A stretch of 64,000 bases of DNA from Sulfurimonas sp. Its GTDB lineage: Bacteria > Campylobacterota > Campylobacteria > Campylobacterales > Sulfurimonadaceae. A program made the translations under genes and the position numbers. The notes under the pieces were generated by a model. That model was not told the origin of the DNA. It did no database searches and saw only the letters and a list, made by a program, of their open reading frames with translations. Below are positions 21,481 to 30,143 of the stretch, one piece after another. The stretch covers positions 1 to 64,000 of the forward strand of contig NZ_JAPHUF010000002.1 in NCBI RefSeq assembly GCF_026196735.1, given 5' to 3'. How positions within the stretch are numbered: the first letter of the stretch is position 1; each line of letters opens with the position of its first letter.

Positions 21481-21753
21481 ATGGCGACTGTAGGAAGACC
21501 TAAAAAAGAAGATAAAAGAGATATTGAAATACGTTTTAGAGTATCAAAAGAAGAGAATGAACGTATTGAAGAACTTGCTAAAAAAATGAAGATGAATAAA
21601 TCTAGACTAATTAGAAATATTTTACTAGGTGATTTGGGTGAAATGGAGATGCTAAGTAATGTAGGAATTATACCTATTGTTCAAAATGCTATGGCTTTTT
21701 ATGAAAAAAATTTTAAAGGTCAAAACTATTGGGATAAAATTAAAAATGAATAA
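21481..21753 (+). CDS. Ribbon-helix-helix (CopG-like) regulator
   Basis: IEIRFRVSKEENERIEELAKKMKMNKSRLIRNILLG; SD aggagga; divergent from 20298-21317. Confidence 0.75.
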   Translation: MATVGRPKKEDKRDIEIRFRVSKEENERIEELAKKMKMNKSRLIRNILLGDLGEMEMLSNVGIIPIVQNAMAFYEKNFKGQNYWDKIKNE

Positions 21754-21769
21754 ATTAATATTCAAAAAT

Positions 21770-21799
21770 AACTTGTGCATGTGATTACAAGTTTTTTTT
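21770..21799. terminator. Bidirectional rho-independent terminator
   Basis: AACTTGT (21770-21776) / ACAAGTT (21787-21793) followed by T6; A-rich upstream gives a T-run on the minus strand; sits between convergent genes. Confidence 0.75.
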
Positions 21800-21802
21800 G
21801 TT

Positions 21803-23767
21803 TTATATATTTAACAAAGTATCAATCATTTCACTATCATCTATATAATCATCAACTTCTTTAATTAACTGAATAGATTTTTCTTTATCAAATACTGATA
21901 TCATATAACCTAAAAATGCTTCTTCCATAAGTTCAAATAAAAGTTTGTTAGATATATTTTCTTTTATAAAATGATTATCTATTTTATACCATTTCCCTAT
22001 TTCGAAGGACTCCACAAAAGCATCAAATTCATATGCTTTTGGTTGCATTATTTCTTTAGAGATATATTTAGTAATATATTTTTCTGTTGAACTTGGAATT
22101 ACTTGCTTTAAACCAGACTGTGCAACTGTAACTATATACTCTTCGCTGCGAATATTACCATATATATATCTCATACTAGAAGTAGAAAATGGCAATGATT
22201 CTGGAGGGTTTATGTGTAAATTATGTTGCTTCGTTTCTATATCAAATGTTTCAACTTCATTTCTTTGCCATATTGATATACCAACATCATATTTAAATAA
22301 GTGAGTTTTAATAGTATCATCTTGTATATCAAAATAATTTTCATTATGCTCGATATATTTTTTTGCAACTTCATAAACAATAATTTTTTTAAATAAATTT
22401 GGCTTTAACTCTTCCAAATAGTCAAAGGACTTATTAAATGAATTAGCTATTCTACTCTTAAATATCTTATCTGTCATTTCCGTTGCATTATCAGAATATG
22501 CTATAAACTCTGCTGCAAAAAACTCCATAATAGTTCTATGCATAAATTTGTAATCTAGTCCATCTTTGTACATCAATGGTACAGATGATAATAAGTCATT
22601 AAAAAAATTTGAAGGACTAGAAGGGGTAACTTTACTTAATTTAATTGCCTTTTCAATATAATTTATTGCTTCGCTATATGACTTTATATTTTCTTTTTTT
22701 GAACTTAACAAAGTAAAAGAGAATGCTCTCAATAATTTCCTAAATTCTTCAAAATCTAATAAAGACTTTTTTTCGCGAACATATCCTTTTTTTGTAAGGT
22801 CATGACCTTTATACATAGCAATATATACTTCATCATAAAATGTACTAATTTTTGAAGCTATAGAATTATTGAATCCATATGTTCTGTACAATAAAGAAAG
22901 GAGAAGAGGTGTTTCTAAAAATTTTGTAGGAACTGATTCAATTTCTTCTATTAGTCTCACGCCAACATCTGTCTGTCCTATAGCATCATAACGAATAACT
23001 AATGACTTAGCTTGTTCTAAAGTTAGAGGAGAAAATTTAAAAGTATTACTATTTGATATCCCAGGTAATTGGGCTTCAGGTCTTGAAGTTAAGATTATAA
23101 CAGCTTCGCTTTTAATAGATAAATCAGATATTTGTTTAGCCATTTCTGGTTGCTCTTCTAACGAAACTTCATCAAAACCATCCAGAATGATAAGAAATTT
23201 CTCTAGAGATAATAATTTTAAAAAAAGAGCTTCATCAAAAAACTCATTAATACTATCTAGTTCTTTTCTTAATTCCTCCAAAAGATTGAAACTTTCACCT
23301 AATGTTCTTAACTCTATAAAAATAGGTATTAAATTTGTATCTGTAATTGCCTGCACTGTTATAAACTTCATATAAGTTGTTTTACCCATGCCAGCATCAT
23401 CAATAATTATTGATGATGACGTATTAAAGAGTTTATCTGGTGAATATTGCTCACTAGAAGCTCCCCATTGATTTTTATTCTCTAAGAACAATGGCTCAAA
23501 TATATCATTTATTTTGATTTCTATATGAGGAAAAACAATTGTTTTAATTGTAGAAACTTTTTTGAACACTCTTTTATAATATGGAAAAAAGAACTTACCT
23601 AACTTATCTTCATCTAATTGTTTATTTAAGTGACGTTCTTTTAGCCATGTTCTTAATTCATTTAATTTATACTCTAATAAAGAATCAGTTACTGGCTTCA
23701 TCGCTTTTAAACTCTGTCCAATTCCGTAGCCTACTCCCACTGTTGTTGCTGTTATCGGTTCTGTCAT
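21803..23767 (-). CDS. NACHT-domain NTPase (STAND family), candidate antiphage bNACHT-type protein
   Basis: IIIDDAGMGKTTYMKFI Walker A-like; FLIILDGFDEVSLEEQPEM NACHT DGhDE motif; VIILTSRPEAQLPG sensor. Confidence 0.85.
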   Translation of the reverse strand: MTEPITATTVGVGYGIGQSLKAMKPVTDSLLEYKLNELRTWLKERHLNKQLDEDKLGKFFFPYYKRVFKKVSTIKTIVFPHIEIKINDIFEPLFLENKNQWGASSEQYSPDKLFNTSSSIIIDDAGMGKTTYMKFITVQAITDTNLIPIFIELRTLGESFNLLEELRKELDSINEFFDEALFLKLLSLEKFLIILDGFDEVSLEEQPEMAKQISDLSIKSEAVIILTSRPEAQLPGISNSNTFKFSPLTLEQAKSLVIRYDAIGQTDVGVRLIEEIESVPTKFLETPLLLSLLYRTYGFNNSIASKISTFYDEVYIAMYKGHDLTKKGYVREKKSLLDFEEFRKLLRAFSFTLLSSKKENIKSYSEAINYIEKAIKLSKVTPSSPSNFFNDLLSSVPLMYKDGLDYKFMHRTIMEFFAAEFIAYSDNATEMTDKIFKSRIANSFNKSFDYLEELKPNLFKKIIVYEVAKKYIEHNENYFDIQDDTIKTHLFKYDVGISIWQRNEVETFDIETKQHNLHINPPESLPFSTSSMRYIYGNIRSEEYIVTVAQSGLKQVIPSSTEKYITKYISKEIMQPKAYEFDAFVESFEIGKWYKIDNHFIKENISNKLLFELMEEAFLGYMISVFDKEKSIQLIKEVDDYIDDSEMIDTLLNI

Positions 23768-23800
23768 CTTTTATTTCCAATACTAATTTTATACTTTTGA

Positions 23801-23844
23801 TATTATTATATTATTATATTATTATATTATTATATTATTATATT
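23801..23844. repeat. 8-bp tandem repeat (TATTATTA) x5 plus partial
   Basis: Direct reading; lies between the NACHT gene and the 220-aa gene, overlapping the latter's stop codon. Confidence 0.95.
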
Positions 23845-24500
23845 TTACATGTTTTAGCTAAATATTTTCGTTCCCGTCTGTAAAATAATTTTATATCATC
23901 TGATACCTGTTTTTTAGGTAATGGTATTGCTTGTTTAGGAATTTCACTAATTTCAATGAATAAATTTTCCTTAATGTATATTATATCTTTATCACTTTTC
24001 AAATTATTTATAACCTTTTCAACATCTTTTGACAATAAGTTCATACGTTTAGCAATATCTTCAGGCTCTACTTCACCTATTAATGATTTAATATAATCAA
24101 TCTCATATACAATAGATTTTAGTGAACCAATAATTCCCACACGAGCTTCGACTCTTACTATGTTGTTATAACGACTTTTTGATTTAAATAGACTTTCAGA
24201 AATGATAACTTCAGATAATCTTTTAACATCTTTCTCTAAATAATCTACTCCTGCTCTAAAACTTCCATATTGAGCAATTGCTAAATAAAAAGCACCAAAA
24301 ATTGAAGCATACACTTTTAATGAACCGTCTTTTAATGCTATATCAGTTCCTATGTCGTCATATAAAAAAAACTTTCCTCTGGCATGAATAAATTCCTGAA
24401 TGTAACTTTGGAACTCTTCATATTCACTTTCATCAATTGGAACAGGGTCTATATGTATATATGCTTGACACAAGATATTGTCATTTATGTAGTTTGCCAT
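23838..24500 (-). CDS. Hypothetical protein, putative partner of the NACHT NTPase
   Basis: 220 aa ORF in same orientation, 70 bp upstream of the NACHT gene. Confidence 0.7.
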   Translation of the reverse strand: MANYINDNILCQAYIHIDPVPIDESEYEEFQSYIQEFIHARGKFFLYDDIGTDIALKDGSLKVYASIFGAFYLAIAQYGSFRAGVDYLEKDVKRLSEVIISESLFKSKSRYNNIVRVEARVGIIGSLKSIVYEIDYIKSLIGEVEPEDIAKRMNLLSKDVEKVINNLKSDKDIIYIKENLFIEISEIPKQAIPLPKKQVSDDIKLFYRRERKYLAKTCKI

Positions 24501-24652
24501 CTAGTTTCCTTCTTTATAGAATAATTTTATTATTTAATGTTATTTTAAATTAACTTAAGGTTCATACTATTAGGTGTATGGTGTTATTATCTAGATAGGT
24601 ATATGAATAATTGTAACAATTTTAATAGAATACTTTTATATGAACAAATCAA

Positions 24653-24685
24653 TGTGCCTAAACTGTGCCTAAACTGTGCCTAAAA
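24653..24685 (+). repeat. Three tandem 11-bp units TGTGCCTAAA(C/A), internal arm-like array
   Basis: Direct reading; related to TGTGCCCAAA(G/A) units at both element ends. Confidence 0.8.
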
Positions 24686-24760
24686 ATGAATAAATATAAA
24701 GAATTCAAAAGGTTTTGATAGAGCTACAAAGTCCTTGTTTACGGTCTTTTGTAGTTTTTA

Positions 24761-24775
24761 TTATGTTATTTTAGA
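24761..24775 (+). repeat. Degenerate third att-like core TTATGTTATTTTAGA
   Basis: 12/15 match to ATATGTTATTATACA, at comparable offset from an arm-like array. Confidence 0.5.
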
Positions 24776-24802
24776 ATTTTCAGTATACGGAGCCACTATT
24801 TC

Positions 24803-25057
24803 TTACTTACACCATTGTCTTTCACAAGGAATACCATCATTATTTCCATCCATTTTTGTATCAGGACAATTATTCAAAAAAAACTTAGCTTCTTCACATG
24901 AAGTCATTTGAGAGCAATATTGTCTGCCATCACATTCATATACTTTACTTTCAGATGCACTAAGAGTAGTAGTTAAGCTTGGTGTAGTCATTTCTGTATT
25001 AGTATTTACATACCAAATTGCAGTAAGTGCTATAACAATTAACGTAACTATTTTCAT
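24803..25057 (-). CDS. Secreted Excalibur calcium-binding domain protein
   Basis: Signal-anchor N-term; YCSQMTSCEEAKFFLNNCPDTKMDGNNDGIPCERQWC. Confidence 0.85.
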   Translation of the reverse strand: MKIVTLIVIALTAIWYVNTNTEMTTPSLTTTLSASESKVYECDGRQYCSQMTSCEEAKFFLNNCPDTKMDGNNDGIPCERQWCK

Positions 25058-25157
25058 GCTTTCTCCAATAAATATGAGTATGCATTATTATACTCTAACA
25101 ATTTAGATTTGAAGTAATTTTTAAAGTATAAAAAAGAGTAGATTAATAAAGTTGATT

Positions 25158-25182
25158 TAGTGTGCCCAAAGTGTGCCCAAAA
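25158..25182 (+). repeat. Right arm-like repeat, exact copy of 17006-17030
   Basis: 25-bp identity. Confidence 0.75.
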
Positions 25183-25275
25183 ATGACTAAAAAAGCACAA
25201 TATCGAATTTTTGATTAGAGTTGCAAAGTACTGTTTTTATGGGTTTTTGTAGTTTTCTGTACTTTTCTAAGTTCG

Positions 25276-25290
25276 ATATGTTATTATACA
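25276..25290 (+). repeat. Putative attR core direct repeat ATATGTTATTATACA
   Basis: Exact match to 16939-16953. Confidence 0.7.
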
Positions 25291-25341
25291 TCTTTGAATT
25301 TAAATTGAGTGTAAAGAATATTAATAAGTAAGGAAAGATTT

Positions 25342-26052
25342 ATGGGTAGAGCCTTTGAGTATAGAAAAGCATCAAAAATGAAACGATGGGGAGCAATGTC
25401 AAAGCTGTTTCCAAAACTAGGCAAAATTATTACAATGGCAGCAAAAGAGGGTAGTAGCGACCCTGATATGAACGCTAAACTAAGAACAGCGATTTTAAAT
25501 GCTAAAGCTGAAAATATGCCAAAAGACAATATTGAAGCAGCTATTAAAAGAGCATCAGCAAAAGATACGGCAAGCATGTTAGAAGTAAATTTTGAAGGTA
25601 AGCTTCCTCATGGAGTACAGGTATTTGTTGAGTGTATGACCGATAACAACACAAGAACGGTAGCAAATGTAAAAAATATATTAACTAAAAATGGTGGAGA
25701 GATGCTGACAAATGGTTCTTTGGAGTTTATGTTTGACAGAAAAGCACTAATAGAGTTTAATATGAAAGAGGATATGGACTTAGAAGAGTTAGAGTTAGAA
25801 CTCATAGATGACGGACTCGAAGAGATAGAAGAAGAAGATGGCATTGTTCTTGTTACTGCAGACTATACTAGTTTTGGAACACTTACTTCTGCTTTAGAGG
25901 ATATGGGTGTAGAAATAATTAAAGCCAATTTAGAAAGAATGCCAAATGCTCCCATATCTATTACAGATGAACAGCAAGAAGATATAGATAAAGTATTGGA
26001 AAAACTTGAGGATGATGAAGATGTGCAAAAGGTTTTTACAAACTTAGCTTAA
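25342..26052 (+). CDS. yebC: YebC/PmpR family transcriptional/translation regulator
   Basis: [37 protein letters not shown]. Confidence 0.95.
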   Translation: MGRAFEYRKASKMKRWGAMSKLFPKLGKIITMAAKEGSSDPDMNAKLRTAILNAKAENMPKDNIEAAIKRASAKDTASMLEVNFEGKLPHGVQVFVECMTDNNTRTVANVKNILTKNGGEMLTNGSLEFMFDRKALIEFNMKEDMDLEELELELIDDGLEEIEEEDGIVLVTADYTSFGTLTSALEDMGVEIIKANLERMPNAPISITDEQQEDIDKVLEKLEDDEDVQKVFTNLA

Positions 26053-26651
26053 TGAATTTTGTAAATAAATCGTATATACAAACTCATGAAGTGAAGCAAT
26101 CAAAATTTATTGCTCATTTTATGCCATATTCAGAGTATGACTTTACTTTAAAAGAATTGAAACTTTCCCATCCTAAAGCAAGACACTTCGTAGTTGCATA
26201 TAGATATTTAAATGAATTTAACCAAATTGTTGAGCACTCAAGTGATGATGGAGAGCCCAAAGGAACTTCAGGTAAGCCAACCTTGATGGTACTCCAAGGT
26301 GCTGATATTATCAATAGTGCAGTTATTATTGTTAGGTATTTTGGCGGCGTTAAACTTGGTACCGGAGGACTTGTTAGAGCTTACAGTGATGCGACTAACT
26401 TAGTTTTAAGCTCATCCGATCTACTAGAGTACAAAGAAGAGATTTCTCAAAAGATATCTTTTGAATATTCAAATATTAGAATGATAGAATATGAGTGTCT
26501 TACATGTAATATTAAAATTGTAAATAAAGAGTTTGATGAGAAAACAGTTTACGAACTAAAAGCATCCAAAGTAGATATGGAATGCTTTTTAAAAAAGGTT
26601 GAAAGGATATCCTCTATCTACCTTGAACAGCACTTCCCATATCCCACATAG
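26052..26651 (+). CDS. yigZ: YigZ/IMPACT family protein
   Basis: HSSDDGEPKGTSGKPTL...VRYFGGVKLGTGGLVRAYSDA. Confidence 0.93.
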   Translation: MNFVNKSYIQTHEVKQSKFIAHFMPYSEYDFTLKELKLSHPKARHFVVAYRYLNEFNQIVEHSSDDGEPKGTSGKPTLMVLQGADIINSAVIIVRYFGGVKLGTGGLVRAYSDATNLVLSSSDLLEYKEEISQKISFEYSNIRMIEYECLTCNIKIVNKEFDEKTVYELKASKVDMECFLKKVERISSIYLEQHFPYPT

Positions 26652-27858
26652 GTAAGAAAATACCAAGAGCAAGTAAGATAACCATACATGCAATAAGTAG
26701 TAACATTATAGGCTCAATAGCTTCACTAAGACCGTCAATAATAGCATCAAATCTCATCTTAAAGTACTCTGCAACTTTTTTAATCATTGAGTCAAGCGTA
26801 CCACTGTCTTCACCAGCGCTTATCATTTGAATAATCATGTTTTCAAATAGCTCTGTCTCTTCTAAACCTTTATTTAGGGTTCCACCTTTTTCAACTACAA
26901 ATCTTACAGATAGTAATTTTTCTTTTAAAGGAAGATTGTCAATCATAGCGATAGATGTGTCAAGGGCTTCTGCAATAGGTATACCGGCGCGAACCAGCTC
27001 AGAAAAAACAAGTGTAAAACGACTAAGTGTCGCATATAAGATAATATTTTTAATAAGATAAGTTCTATTAAGTATCTCGTGCCAGCCGTATCTAAATTTT
27101 TTATTATTATTTATCATATACTTAAAAATTACAAATGAAATAAATAAAATTGCTAGAACATAAGGACCATAGTTGTTAAAAAGGTGTTCAAGTGTCAATA
27201 ATATTTGAGTTGGCAATGGTAATTCTGCACCTAGTTCTTCAAAAATAGCTTTAAATTGAGGAACAACATATGAGATCAATACCGTAAAAGCAATTGCCAT
27301 TGCAATCATAACATTTCTAGGATATGCCATTGCCTTTTTAAATTTTACAACATTTGCACGGATTTCTTCCAGCATATCAGCAAGAGAATAAAGAGATTCA
27401 TCTAAATTACCTGTTTTTTCACCAAGTTGAACCATAGCGATTGTTAAGTTGCCAAGTTCAAAGCGAAAATTTTCCATAGACTTAGATAGAGAATGCCCTG
27501 AATTAATATCCTCTGCAAGTTTGCTAAAAACTGTTTTTAGATTTTCATCTGTTGTTGCAGTTGATATATTCATTAATGAATCATATATAGAGATACCGGC
27601 ATTTGTCATAACTGCTAATTGCCTAATAGATGCGATTAATGCATCCGGTTTTATTTTTCTTTTTTTAATGTTACTAAATAAGTCTTTTTTGATTCTTTTA
27701 AATTGCGCTTCAAGAGGTTCTTGTGCTTCTTCAACTTTAATCATAATCCCAGAATATTTTAATTTTGCAATCTCGTTAGCTTGCTTTTTATCTTCAGCAT
27801 ATAGACCAATTTGTTCTTTTACACCCTTTGTTAGGATAGTTGCTATAAAATACTTCAT
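26614..27858 (-). CDS. mshG: Type II secretion/MSHA pilus inner membrane protein (GspF/MshG)
   Basis: Two GspF domains: RQLAVMTNAGISIYDSL and LVFSELVRAGIPIAEAL. Confidence 0.88.
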   Translation of the reverse strand: MKYFIATILTKGVKEQIGLYAEDKKQANEIAKLKYSGIMIKVEEAQEPLEAQFKRIKKDLFSNIKKRKIKPDALIASIRQLAVMTNAGISIYDSLMNISTATTDENLKTVFSKLAEDINSGHSLSKSMENFRFELGNLTIAMVQLGEKTGNLDESLYSLADMLEEIRANVVKFKKAMAYPRNVMIAMAIAFTVLISYVVPQFKAIFEELGAELPLPTQILLTLEHLFNNYGPYVLAILFISFVIFKYMINNNKKFRYGWHEILNRTYLIKNIILYATLSRFTLVFSELVRAGIPIAEALDTSIAMIDNLPLKEKLLSVRFVVEKGGTLNKGLEETELFENMIIQMISAGEDSGTLDSMIKKVAEYFKMRFDAIIDGLSEAIEPIMLLLIACMVILLALGIFLPMWDMGSAVQGR

Positions 27859-29591
27859 TATTTTGCCACCTTTAAAATCTCTTCTAGACTAGTTATTCCA
27901 TCAATTGCTTTATGGATACCGTTTTCTAGTATTGCTACAAATCCATCATCTACAGCCTGCTTGTGTATAGCTTCATTGGATGCACCTTTTGCTATTAGAG
28001 ATCTGATTTCATCCGTAATAGTAAGGACTTCACAAATCATTTCTCTACCCATATAGCCAGTATCATTACACTCTTTACAGCCTTTACCAACATAAAACTT
28101 GCTGTGTTCAGGAACAAATTGATGTATCTCCTCTAAAGTTGAAGCCGAAATTTTTTCTTCTGCTTTACAGTATTTGCATATTTTTCTAACAAGTCTTTGT
28201 GCCTGTATAGCAACAATTGCACCACTAATCAAATAATGGGGTATTCCCATGTCCACCATACGAGTTATTGCACTAATTGAATCATTTGTGTGTAGTGTAG
28301 AGATTACTAAGTGACCGGTTAATGCTGCTTTAATAGCGATTTCCAATGTCTCAGCATCACGAATTTCACCGATCATTATCTTATCTGGATCCTGTCTTAA
28401 GATTGAACGCAGTGCATCTGCGAAAGTCAAGCCAACTTTTGGATTAACCTGTACCTGCTGAATAAGATTCATTCTATACTCGACAGGGTCTTCAACTGTA
28501 ATAACTTTATCTTCTACATTTCTTAATTCATTGAGTGCACCATATAGGGTTGTTGTCTTACCACTACCTGTTGGTCCGGTTACAAGAATAATACCATATG
28601 GAGCCTCTAGACCTTTTAGAAGTTTATGATAGCTCACTGTATCCATACCTGCTTCTTCAAGTTTAACTAGTGCTTTTTGTTTGTCAAGTACCCTCATTAC
28701 AATAGATTCACCGTATAAAATAGGTAGTGTTGATATACGAAAATCATACTCTCTATCTCCAACCAATGTAGAAAAACGGCCATCTTGAGGTTTCCTTTTT
28801 TCTGCAATATCAAGATTTGCTAACAACTTTAATCGTGAAGCCAGAGGTGGATAAATATCTTTCTCAAAGATAAACACTTCTGCTAATTTTCCGTCAATGC
28901 GACCACGAACAACACAGTTCTTTTCAGTTGGTTCGATGTGAACATCACTCGCACGACCTTTTATGCATGCTTGCAAGATGACATCTATAAGAAGAAGTAT
29001 AGAGGAGGCTTCTTGCTGCTCTTCTAAAGAGGCTATGGAGTTTAACTCATCTCTTATTTTTTTTACTAAACCCTTTACGCTGTCTTTTAGTTCTACTTTA
29101 AAAAGATATGAAGTAATCTGTTTTTTTGTAGCAACTGCTACTTTTATCGGTTTTCTAGCAAAAAGTCTTTGCACAGACTCTTGAGCTTCAATATCAAGTG
29201 GATCACAAAAAGCAATAGTAATGCTTAATTCATCTTCTGAGACAGGCAATACAGTGTACTTTTTAAGTTGTGTCAATGAAATTTTTTCAGTAAGTCTATA
29301 GTCCATGTCAATAGAGTCTAAGTCTAAAAATAAAAGCTCTTGCTTTTCTGCGAGTTTAACTAAGACATCTTTTTCGTTTATGTAATCATAGTTGTCAATT
29401 ATTGATAAATCATATACGCCATTTTGTATTTTATCAACAATAAATCTAATAAGCCTATCCATTGTCATAAAACCAGACAGCGTTATATCTCTAAGAATTA
29501 AATTGGTATCTAAGCCTTTGGCTATTAGTCTATCAACCTGACCCTTCATAATAGAGCCATTTGCTAGTAAATCTGAGGTTATTCTATCCAT
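27858..29591 (-). CDS. mshE: Type II secretion/MSHA assembly ATPase (GspE/MshE)
   Basis: LVTGPTGSGKTTTLYGAL; EDPVEYRMNLIQQVQVNPKVGLTFADALRSILRQDPDKIMIGEIRD. Confidence 0.95.
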   Translation of the reverse strand: MDRITSDLLANGSIMKGQVDRLIAKGLDTNLILRDITLSGFMTMDRLIRFIVDKIQNGVYDLSIIDNYDYINEKDVLVKLAEKQELLFLDLDSIDMDYRLTEKISLTQLKKYTVLPVSEDELSITIAFCDPLDIEAQESVQRLFARKPIKVAVATKKQITSYLFKVELKDSVKGLVKKIRDELNSIASLEEQQEASSILLLIDVILQACIKGRASDVHIEPTEKNCVVRGRIDGKLAEVFIFEKDIYPPLASRLKLLANLDIAEKRKPQDGRFSTLVGDREYDFRISTLPILYGESIVMRVLDKQKALVKLEEAGMDTVSYHKLLKGLEAPYGIILVTGPTGSGKTTTLYGALNELRNVEDKVITVEDPVEYRMNLIQQVQVNPKVGLTFADALRSILRQDPDKIMIGEIRDAETLEIAIKAALTGHLVISTLHTNDSISAITRMVDMGIPHYLISGAIVAIQAQRLVRKICKYCKAEEKISASTLEEIHQFVPEHSKFYVGKGCKECNDTGYMGREMICEVLTITDEIRSLIAKGASNEAIHKQAVDDGFVAILENGIHKAIDGITSLEEILKVAK

Positions 29592-29600
29592 AATGCCTCC

Positions 29601-30143
29601 TTACCAATATATATGTCGTTTAATCATATCTGAGTTATAGTATTCTTCAATTACAATCTTACTTAACTTATCATCTTTAATAAGATAAAGCTTATATGTT
29701 AACTTGCTATCTTTCTCATCTTCAAAAAGATAAAAAGCTCTTGGTTCGTGTTTATTAAGTTTAGCATATAAATCAAAAACTTTTGATAAGACATAGTCTG
29801 TAGTAGGTAAATCTATGCTTGAGAGGTCATAATTATCAATCAAGGCATGATAAAGAAGCTTTTTTTGCATTAAAATAATAGATAAATATGCAGAGTTTGC
29901 GCGAGCTTCTTTGGAGTATTTAAGTGTAGCTATTGGTATTGATAGACGATCTATGTAGTCAGCTTTTAGACACGCAAATGCGTATAAAGAGATATACTCT
30001 TCATTTTGTCTGTAGCGAGAAAAATTATTGAAGCCAATATTACATACTTCTTCATACTGTTTATTTTGATAAAGATTAAACATATTTTGTTTTATATCAG
30101 CATATAGATTTATTGTAAGAAAAAGAATTAATAATGTTTTCAT
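29601..30143 (-). CDS. Hypothetical protein in MSHA-like locus
   Basis: 180 aa with signal peptide; between mshE and mshN-like genes. Confidence 0.75.
   Translation of the reverse strand: MKTLLILFLTINLYADIKQNMFNLYQNKQYEEVCNIGFNNFSRYRQNEEYISLYAFACLKADYIDRLSIPIATLKYSKEARANSAYLSIILMQKKLLYHALIDNYDLSSIDLPTTDYVLSKVFDLYAKLNKHEPRAFYLFEDEKDSKLTYKLYLIKDDKLSKIVIEEYYNSDMIKRHIYW

Larger units (their letters stand above)
16939..25290. mobile_element. Integrated element with tyrosine integrase, excisionase-like protein, Rep_trans initiator, candidate ssDNA-binding protein and NACHT cargo
   Basis: 15-bp perfect direct repeat ATATGTTATTATACA at 16939-16953 and 25276-25290; integrase at left end; arm-like repeats near both ends; inserted between two backbone genes. 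Confidence 0.82.

Noticed and set aside
23801-23844. Repeat array as possible CRISPR
   Set aside because: Units are 8 bp with no spacers; simple tandem microsatellite.
23581-23883. 100-aa hydrophobic ORF on + strand across the repeat array
   Set aside because: Tail is translation of the AT-rich repeat (LLYYYIIILLYYYI) and it lies antisense to the NACHT gene start.
16939-25290. Complete filamentous prophage
   Set aside because: No Zot/pI-like morphogenesis ATPase, coat or adsorption proteins among the ORFs; better described as a satellite/plasmid-like integrative element.
27449-27892. 147-aa ORF antisense to mshG
   Set aside because: Embedded opposite a confident GspF-family gene; no motif.
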